From Sphingobium sp. D43FB (GTDB taxonomy: Bacteria; Pseudomonadota; Alphaproteobacteria; Sphingomonadales; Sphingomonadaceae), in assembly GCF_002312805.1 (NCBI RefSeq), contig NZ_NMUA01000010.1:94459-158458 (forward strand): a stretch of DNA of 64,000 nt, in the 5' to 3' direction. Each line of letters starts with the position of its first letter. Positions within the stretch are counted from its first letter, which is position 1. Both the position numbers and the translations under genes were made by a program. The notes under the pieces were generated by a model that was given only the letters and a program-made list of their open reading frames with translations, was not told where the DNA came from and did not search any database. Positions 58,220 to 64,000 of this stretch are shown in pieces.

Positions 58220-58741
58220 CTACAGCGCCAGCGCCGTCTGGACCGGCTTAGCGTCAATCTCGGTGACCGTGAACAGATGCGCGGGCGGCGTTACCAGCAG
58301 ATCGGCCTCCGGCACTTGTCGGTCCAGCCACTGCATGACCTGTCGGCGGTGGATGATCGCGCCATGCCGCTCCTGGTAGCGCATGACCTCAGGGTTCGCA
58401 TCCACCGTCACGATCCGGTAGCTCACCGGCCAATCGCCCATGGCGGGTTCCCAAAGGCCCGCGAGATAGAAGAAATTGCCGCCGTCGAGGCAAACCCGGA
58501 ACTGCCGGTCACCATTGCGGATATGAAACTCAGATGCCGCGATCAGGCAGCGATGGCTCGGGAAGGCCCGGTCTTCGGAGCGCACAAACCGGAAGCTGAC
58601 GCCGTCGCTGAACTGCGGATTGGAACCCCAGGCCGCCTCGATCATCTCCACCTCTTGCATATCGACCGGATTTCGCCGGATGATGGCGCGCCGGCTGCCG
58701 AGCGCAGCGTCCGTATCAAAGACTGTGGGTGTCGAGTCCAT
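58220..58741 (-). CDS. SRAP-like protein lacking the catalytic N-terminal cysteine
   Basis: This 173-residue protein matches the C-terminal two thirds of SOS-response-associated peptidase (YedK/HMCES) proteins: FPSHRCLIAASEFHIRNG, FYLAGLWEP, RIVTVDANPEVMRYQERHGA and the IIHRRQ histidine motif. It begins MDSTPTVFDTD instead of the MCN/MCG start, so it lacks the cysteine that cross-links to abasic DNA, and His replaces the usual YEW residue after SEF. It could be a degenerate paralogue or a partner of the complete SRAP encoded divergently at 58.8 kb. The start codon overlaps the divergent LexA-box region. Confidence 0.75.
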   Translation of the reverse strand: MDSTPTVFDTDAALGSRRAIIRRNPVDMQEVEMIEAAWGSNPQFSDGVSFRFVRSEDRAFPSHRCLIAASEFHIRNGDRQFRVCLDGGNFFYLAGLWEPAMGDWPVSYRIVTVDANPEVMRYQERHGAIIHRRQVMQWLDRQVPEADLLVTPPAHLFTVTEIDAKPVQTALAL

Positions 58742-58746
58742 GATGA

Positions 58747-58761
58747 GAACATATAACGAAC
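58747..58761. promoter_or_regulatory. LexA box between divergent SRAP genes
   Basis: GAACATATAACGAAC is a perfect GAAC-N7-GAAC alphaproteobacterial SOS box. It lies 5 bp from the minus-strand SRAP-like start and 40 bp before the plus-strand SRAP start, so LexA could repress both directions. Confidence 0.8.
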
Positions 58762-58800
58762 ATGAGGGGCAGGCAAGCCTGTCCGATGAGGCGCTTTCCC

Positions 58801-59418
58801 ATGTGCAATGACTACAGGCTGCTGGTCGATATCGCTGCGATCGTCGAGGATTTTGAGGATCTCAAGATCAAGATTAAGATGCCCGAGGGCACGCCCAATG
58901 TCCCAGCGCGCGAGGACATCAAGATTACCGATGTCGCGCCGATTGTGCGCAGCGTGGAAGGCGCGCGCGGAATGGGCGAGCTCGTCAACCGTCGCTGGAG
59001 CTGGGCCGGACAAAAGGGTCTTCCGGTCTATAATTTCCGATCCGAAGGCCGGGATTTCGCCTCGCATCGCTGCCTGATCCTGGCCGATGGCTTTTACGAG
59101 TTCACAGATCCCGCCGATCCCAAGCAGATGCGGCTCGACAAATGGCTGTTCACAATGGCCGACCATCGCTGGTTCTGCATCGCAGGCATCTGGCGCGAGG
59201 CGCCCGAAGGGGAGGCTTTCACGATGTTGACCATGGACGCTGGCGCCGACGTCGCCCCCTATCATCACCGCCAGATCATCCCCCTCCCCCGCGATCGCTG
59301 GGCCGACTGGCTCGATCCCGCCGTGAAGGCCGCTGACATGCTGCGCTGGCTGCCGACCGGTAGTTTGCCGGTGACGCAAGTCTACGGGGCGCCGCCGGCC
59401 CAGGCAGCGCTGCTTTGA
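58801..59418 (+). CDS. SOS response-associated peptidase (SRAP/HMCES family)
   Basis: This 205-residue protein should form a thiazolidine cross-link with abasic sites in single-stranded DNA and so shield them. The ATG at 58801 gives the expected start MCNDYRLL with the catalytic Cys2. It also has NRRWSWAGQKGLPVYNFRSE, the glutamate-bearing RCLILADGFYEF and the histidine in DVAPYHHRQIIPLP. GAGG lies about 10 bp before the start. The next gene starts at its stop codon. The LexA box at 58747-58761 lies just upstream. Confidence 0.9.
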   Translation: MCNDYRLLVDIAAIVEDFEDLKIKIKMPEGTPNVPAREDIKITDVAPIVRSVEGARGMGELVNRRWSWAGQKGLPVYNFRSEGRDFASHRCLILADGFYEFTDPADPKQMRLDKWLFTMADHRWFCIAGIWREAPEGEAFTMLTMDAGADVAPYHHRQIIPLPRDRWADWLDPAVKAADMLRWLPTGSLPVTQVYGAPPAQAALL

Positions 59419-59855
59419 TGTCACAAACTGCCGGACTTGCGCGCTTCATCGAAGCGCAGGCGCCAGTCTACGCGACAGTGCTTGCCGAGATTCGGCGCGG
59501 CGCCAAGCGATCGCACTGGATGTGGTTCATATTTCCGCAGCTGGCGGGCCTCGGTCGTAGTGCGACCGCCCTGTTCTACGGCGTCACCTCCATCGAAGAA
59601 GCTCGCGCATATCTCGAACATCCCTTGCTCGGCGCTCGCTACTTCGAATGCGTTACGGCGCTGCAGGACCTTGCCAAGACCGACTCCGTTTCAGTGTTTG
59701 GCGAGATCGACGCCCAGAAACTCCATTCATCGCTCACGCTGTTCGAGGCAGCTGACCCCGCGCCGCTCTTTGCCGCTGCGATCAACCGCTGGTTCAAAGG
59801 CGAGCGCGACGAAGCGACGCTGCAGATGCTCTCTAGTCAAGCTGCTTCATCGTGA
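59418..59855 (+). CDS. DUF1810 family protein
   Basis: This 145-residue protein belongs to DUF1810 (YcgL/YbjQ-like, calpastatin-like fold), of unknown function. It has the signature RRGAKRSHWMWFIFPQLAGL and GVTSIEEARAYLEHPLLGARY, and GEIDAQKLHSSLTLFEAADP. Its ATG shares one base with the SRAP stop (TGATG), so translation is coupled and SOS control through the upstream LexA box is likely. Confidence 0.85.
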   Translation: MSQTAGLARFIEAQAPVYATVLAEIRRGAKRSHWMWFIFPQLAGLGRSATALFYGVTSIEEARAYLEHPLLGARYFECVTALQDLAKTDSVSVFGEIDAQKLHSSLTLFEAADPAPLFAAAINRWFKGERDEATLQMLSSQAASS

Positions 59856-59897
59856 GACAGGCGATTCATTCCGCTTGACGAACGCCCGCTTCCGTTG

Positions 59898-59912
59898 GAA
59901 CATAAAGGGAAC
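59898..59912 (+). promoter_or_regulatory. LexA box upstream of imuA
   Basis: GAACATAAAGGGAAC is a perfect GAAC-N7-GAAC box, 21 bp before the imuA ATG. It should place imuA-imuB-dnaE2 under LexA. Confidence 0.85.
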
Positions 59913-59932
59913 ATACGAGTCAATGCAATCCC

Positions 59933-60709
59933 ATGTCCCTGATACCCTCTTCTCTGGATCGGACCCGTCCCGATCGCTTGGCCGCTTTGCGGGCCGAGCT
60001 CGCGCAGCACCGCGCGGAGCGTGGCCCGGTGCTGACGTTCGGAGTAGCCCCGCTCGATGAACGGCTCGCCGATCAAGGGCTGGACGGCGGAGGTCTTCAC
60101 GAAATCGCGGCCGCGTCAGAAAGCTTGAGTGACGACGCAGCGGCCACCCTGTTTGCGGCAGGCATAGCCGCCCGATTTGCAGCGATGCCTGGCTCGACCG
60201 TCGTCTGGGCGGTCACGCGCTTTGATCTCTATGCGCCGGGTCTCGAACAGGTGGGGCTTGGCCCTGGCCGCATCGACTATGCACAGGGCCGCACCGATGC
60301 GGACGTCCTGGCGGTGGCGGAAGACAGCCTTCGAGGAGGCGCGCTCGCCTGCGTCATCGCCGAGGTGAAAGCTGCGGACCAGACCGCGACGCGGCGCCTG
60401 CAGCTCGCCGCGTCGGACGGACAGACACCGATGCTGCTCTACCGTCGGCACCGCACCCGCGGACGCTGCCCGCTCGATCAGCCCTCTGCTGCCATGACCC
60501 GCTGGCGGATCGGATGCGTACCTTCCGAGCCCATGCCCTATCCGGGCGTCGGCCGATCGCGCTGGTCGGTCGCGCTGGTGCGCCAGCGCGGTGGCAATCC
60601 TTTTTCCCTCGAACTGGAGGCGTGCGATGACACGGGTCGCCTCGCTCTATCTGCCGCAGCTCGCGATCGAGCGCCTGCGCCGGCTCGAGCGAATAGTCAC
60701 GCCGCCTGA
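59933..60709 (+). CDS. imuA: ImuA, RecA-like accessory of the mutasome
   Basis: This 258-residue protein is ImuA (SulA/RecA-like) of the ImuA-ImuB-DnaE2 damage-tolerance cassette. It has LTFGVAPLDERLADQGLDGG and GLHEIAAASE at the N-terminus and FAAGIAARFAAMPGSTVVWAVTR in the RecA-like core. There is no intact Walker A, as expected for this family. It may help recruit the translesion polymerase. It overlaps imuB by 83 bp (imuB begins at 60627), with a different frame. Confidence 0.85.
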   Translation: MSLIPSSLDRTRPDRLAALRAELAQHRAERGPVLTFGVAPLDERLADQGLDGGGLHEIAAASESLSDDAAATLFAAGIAARFAAMPGSTVVWAVTRFDLYAPGLEQVGLGPGRIDYAQGRTDADVLAVAEDSLRGGALACVIAEVKAADQTATRRLQLAASDGQTPMLLYRRHRTRGRCPLDQPSAAMTRWRIGCVPSEPMPYPGVGRSRWSVALVRQRGGNPFSLELEACDDTGRLALSAAARDRAPAPARANSHAA

Positions 60710-62459
60710 GCAATCAAAAGGCGCAAGAAGATCGGGACTGCCGGTCGCGATCGACGACGACCCCGGCGAATGCTCCGTGCCACGCGGCGGCGGCTGGCGT
60801 CCGGGCGCGCGCTGGGCGCGCGACAACACGCCGGATCGCCGGTCGCGCCAGGCAGAGATCAACGCGCGGCCCGCGCATCAGCGCCCCACCATGCGGGAGA
60901 TGGGACGGCGAAGCGAAGCAGCGGAGCCGCCATTCAGGGCAGGAGAGGCCAATGAGGAACGACCGGACGACGCTGTGACGAGGCTCATGCCCCCGTCGGC
61001 GCTCAGCTGGGCGACCCTGTGGGGAAAACCGATGATCCTGGTACGCCGCGTCGGCCAGCGCGAGGTAGTGACCGCTGCCTGTCCGCAAGCGCAGGATCTT
61101 GGCCTTCATCACGGAATGGCCGGCGCCCATGCGCGCGCCCTCGTAACCGACCTGGAGGTCCGCGACGCCGAACCGGAGATGGACCAGGCGGTGCTCGACC
61201 GCCTTGCCCTTCACGCCGTAGCGCATTGGACCCCTACGGCCAGTCCCAGTGCGCCGGACGGGCTATGGCTCGACCTCACCGGCACCACCCATTTGTTTGG
61301 AGGCGAGACGCGTTTCTGCCGGCGGCTGCTCGGCTTCCTGCGTCGCCTGGGCTTTTCCGCCCGCATTGGCATTGCCGGGACTCCCGGGGCGGCGCATGCG
61401 CTCGCCCGTTACGGGAAGGACGCCATGACTATCGTGGCTAGCGGTGAGGAAGCCGAGGCTATCGCTGGCATGCCGCTTGCCTGCCTGCGGTTGGACGCCC
61501 CTGCCCTCGTTGCCGCTGCGCGATTTGGCCTCGAGCGCGTCGCCGATCTCTATCCGATGCCGCGCGGCCCGCTGGCCAAGCGCCTGGGTCTTCAAACCGT
61601 CCTGCGGCTTGACCAGGCGCGCGGCATCGTCGCTGAGCCTATCGTTCCGGTCATACCGTTTGAGGAGCCCAAGGCGGAACGACGGCTGCTGGAACCGATT
61701 GGTACGGCCGAAACGCTCAATCAGGTTATTGGCGATCTCGTCGACGACCTGGTGGGTCAACTGCAAACGCGGATGCTGGGAGCCCGCGCGCTCGCGCTCG
61801 GCTGCGAGCGGGTTGACGGCGTCCGGCAGAATATAGGGCTCGGCACCGCGCGGGCGACGCGGGACGCCGTACATCTGAAGCGCATGCTTGGCATGCGCGT
61901 CGAGCGGATCGATCCTGGCCTTGGCATAGAGCGGATGACCCTGGGGGCGCCGCGCGTCGAGACCCTGCTCCCAACACCGATCGAGGCGGCGCTCGACGAT
62001 AGGCCCCAGGCTCGGGATGTAGCATCGCTAATCGACCAACTGGCCGGACGCGTGGCGCCCAATGCCCTGTTCCGCCTGACGGCTGTGGAAAGCGACGTGC
62101 CCGAACGCGCCGTGCTGCGAACCCAGCCGCTTGGGCCCACCATGGGATGGCCGGCCTGGAAGCGCCCGGTGCGTCTGCTGCTACGGCCAGAGCCTCTTAT
62201 GAACGTCATAGCGCTCTTACCCGATCACCCGCCCCGGCGCTTTGCGTGGCGCGGAGCATCCTTCGAGGTCGCCCGCGGCGACGGGCCCGAGCGCATCCAT
62301 GGCGAATGGTGGCGCTCGGCGCGCGAGCTCTGGGCGGTACGGGATTATTTTCGGGTGGAAACGACAAGCGGCGATCGCTTCTGGATCTTCCGGCGGGGCG
62401 ATGGCGTCGATGCGCCAACCGGCGATCTCTCCTGGCACATGCACGGCTTTTTTGGCTGA
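60627..62459 (+). CDS. imuB: ImuB, catalytically inactive Y-family polymerase
   Basis: This 610-residue Y-family protein acts as the hub that links DnaE2 to the sliding clamp. It has MTRVASLYLPQLAIERLRRL, and GLWLDLTGTTHLFGGETRFC, which retains the family strand; the N-terminal catalytic acidic residues of active polymerases are not apparent. An unusual Arg/Pro-rich insertion (about residues 30-105) precedes the core. GGAGG lies before the ATG at 60627. The stop TGA overlaps the dnaE2 ATG by one base. Confidence 0.87.
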   Translation: MTRVASLYLPQLAIERLRRLERIVTPPEQSKGARRSGLPVAIDDDPGECSVPRGGGWRPGARWARDNTPDRRSRQAEINARPAHQRPTMREMGRRSEAAEPPFRAGEANEERPDDAVTRLMPPSALSWATLWGKPMILVRRVGQREVVTAACPQAQDLGLHHGMAGAHARALVTDLEVRDAEPEMDQAVLDRLALHAVAHWTPTASPSAPDGLWLDLTGTTHLFGGETRFCRRLLGFLRRLGFSARIGIAGTPGAAHALARYGKDAMTIVASGEEAEAIAGMPLACLRLDAPALVAAARFGLERVADLYPMPRGPLAKRLGLQTVLRLDQARGIVAEPIVPVIPFEEPKAERRLLEPIGTAETLNQVIGDLVDDLVGQLQTRMLGARALALGCERVDGVRQNIGLGTARATRDAVHLKRMLGMRVERIDPGLGIERMTLGAPRVETLLPTPIEAALDDRPQARDVASLIDQLAGRVAPNALFRLTAVESDVPERAVLRTQPLGPTMGWPAWKRPVRLLLRPEPLMNVIALLPDHPPRRFAWRGASFEVARGDGPERIHGEWWRSARELWAVRDYFRVETTSGDRFWIFRRGDGVDAPTGDLSWHMHGFFG

Positions 62460-63286
62460 TGCCCACCTATGTCGAATTGCAGGTCACGAGCCACTTTTCG
62501 TTCCTGCGCGGCGCCTCCTCGCCCGAAGAGCTGTTCGCGGCGGCCGGCCTCCTCGGGCATAGGGCGCTTGGCCTCGTCGATCGGGGCAGCGTGGCGGGCG
62601 TGGTGCGCGGATGGGCCGGTCAGAAGGCGACCGGCGTCCGGATGATCGCGGGCACCCGCGTCGATCTCACCGACGGGCGGGCGCTGCTCCTTTATCCTAG
62701 TGATCGGCTTGCCTGGTCGCGCCTGACGCGGCTGCTGAGCCAAGGCAAGGCGCGCGGCGGCAAAGGCCATTGCATCCTCGACTGGGCCGATGTCGCGGCG
62801 CATGCGCAGGGGCTCGTCGCCATATTGCTTCCCGACCAACCCGACGCGCTGACCGCGGTGCAGCTTGCGGATCTGCGCGACACCTTCGGATCGCGCGGCT
62901 ATCTCGGGCTATCGCTCCGCCGGCGACCTGGGGACGCCGCCCGCTTACACGGCCTCGACCGTCTGGCACGAGCCGTTGGCGTGCGCAGCGTCGCGACCGG
63001 CGATGTCCTCTATCATGCGCCCGAGGCTCGGCCGCTGCAGGATGTGCTGACGGCCATCCGGGAGAAGACGACGATCGACGCGCTGGGCTTTCGGCGCGAA
63101 CGGTTCATGGACCGCAACCTTAAACCACCACAGGAGATGGAGCGACGCTTTGCCGCCTTTCCCGATGCGGTCCAGGCAAGCGCCGATATTGCCGACCAGT
63201 GCGCGTTCGATCTGGGCGAGATCCAGTATCAATATCCCTATGAGCAGGTGATCGCGGGTCGCACTGCCGCGCGACAATCAGGATGA
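62459..63286 (+). pseudogene. dnaE2: DnaE2 error-prone polymerase, 3' truncated by an IS insertion
   Basis: The ATG at 62459 starts MPTYVELQVTSHFSFLRGAS, the PHP-domain start of DnaE2/ImuC. Matches run as far as FDLGEIQYQYPYEQVIAGRTAA, near residue 270, where normal DnaE2 continues to about 1,080 residues. The frame ends at 63286 in IS-derived sequence. The palm and clamp-binding parts are missing from this copy, so the ImuA-ImuB mutasome is probably incomplete unless another DnaE2 exists in the cell. Confidence 0.88.
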
Positions 63287-63311
63287 GAGAGCAGCGTCAA
63301 TCAAGATGAGA

Positions 63312-64000
<689 letters not shown>

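Overview
This GC-rich window most resembles an accessory region (plasmid or genomic island) of an alphaproteobacterium, probably a sphingomonad. The support is the overall protein style, a Tat-exported Acg-type nitroreductase, an imuA-imuB-dnaE2 mutagenesis cassette and alphaproteobacterial LexA boxes of the form GAAC-N7-GAAC. The genus is not certain. No rRNA, tRNA, CRISPR array or replication origin was seen.

Layout. 1-4.6 kb: end of a flippase-like membrane protein, tandem universal stress protein, zinc alcohol dehydrogenase, frameshifted BON-domain gene, nitroreductase. 4.6-10.9 kb (minus strand): phosphoketolase, class I fructose-bisphosphate aldolase and a histidine phosphatase as an overlapping operon, then a flavodoxin-fold quinone reductase and a GH130 enzyme. 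11.1-14.6 kb: broken marC, HAD hydrolase, a stress protein and acetate kinase. 14.6-20 kb (minus): two alcohol dehydrogenases, an aldehyde dehydrogenase, a decayed pntA/pntB scar and NAD(P)HX repair. 20.4-28.8 kb: Mg-type P-ATPase, a single-domain response regulator, Dps, and a 1496-residue CheB-CheR-PAS-kinase-REC-REC-LuxR-type HTH protein. 29-38 kb: oleate hydratase, aldo/keto reductase, stand-alone CheB, groES-groEL, GNAT, mannose-6-phosphate isomerase, triosephosphate isomerase. 38-53.6 kb: LptB-like ATPase, copper ATPase, an antiporter with an internal stop, DUF1275, cbpA-cbpM, a thioredoxin reductase-like gene with an internal stop, grpE-dnaK, another P-type ATPase, AI-2E permease. 53.6-57.4 kb: acetate CoA-transferase, two L,D-transpeptidases, phasin. 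57.6-63.3 kb: an SOS/DNA-repair block (AlkB-like, two SRAP proteins, DUF1810, ImuA, ImuB, truncated DnaE2). 63.3 kb to the end: the left part of an IS21-family element that has cut dnaE2.

The main discovery is a repeated 18-bp element, consensus GAGTAGTTTCCGANCCTG. I found 18 good copies plus two weaker ones. Nearly all lie in intergenic DNA about 70-160 bp upstream of a start codon and point towards that gene, and five divergent gene pairs carry one copy per direction. Many have a TA-rich -10-like hexamer at a fixed distance (about positions 40-46 counted from the first G). The genes downstream form a coherent low-oxygen, energy-starvation and proteostasis programme: phosphoketolase, acetate kinase, ethanol/aldehyde dehydrogenases, triosephosphate isomerase, Dps, DnaK/GrpE, phasin, oleate hydratase and ion pumps. 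The element resembles FixJ-type operators, and the giant CheB/CheR sensor kinase encoded in the middle of the cluster ends in a FixJ/NarL-type receiver-HTH module. I infer that this protein or a close relative controls the cluster, making it functionally analogous to the mycobacterial DosR dormancy regulon.

The island is also decaying: frameshifts (BON, marC), internal stops (antiporter, thioredoxin reductase-like), deletion scars (pntA/pntB, a flavoprotein remnant) and the IS insertion in dnaE2.
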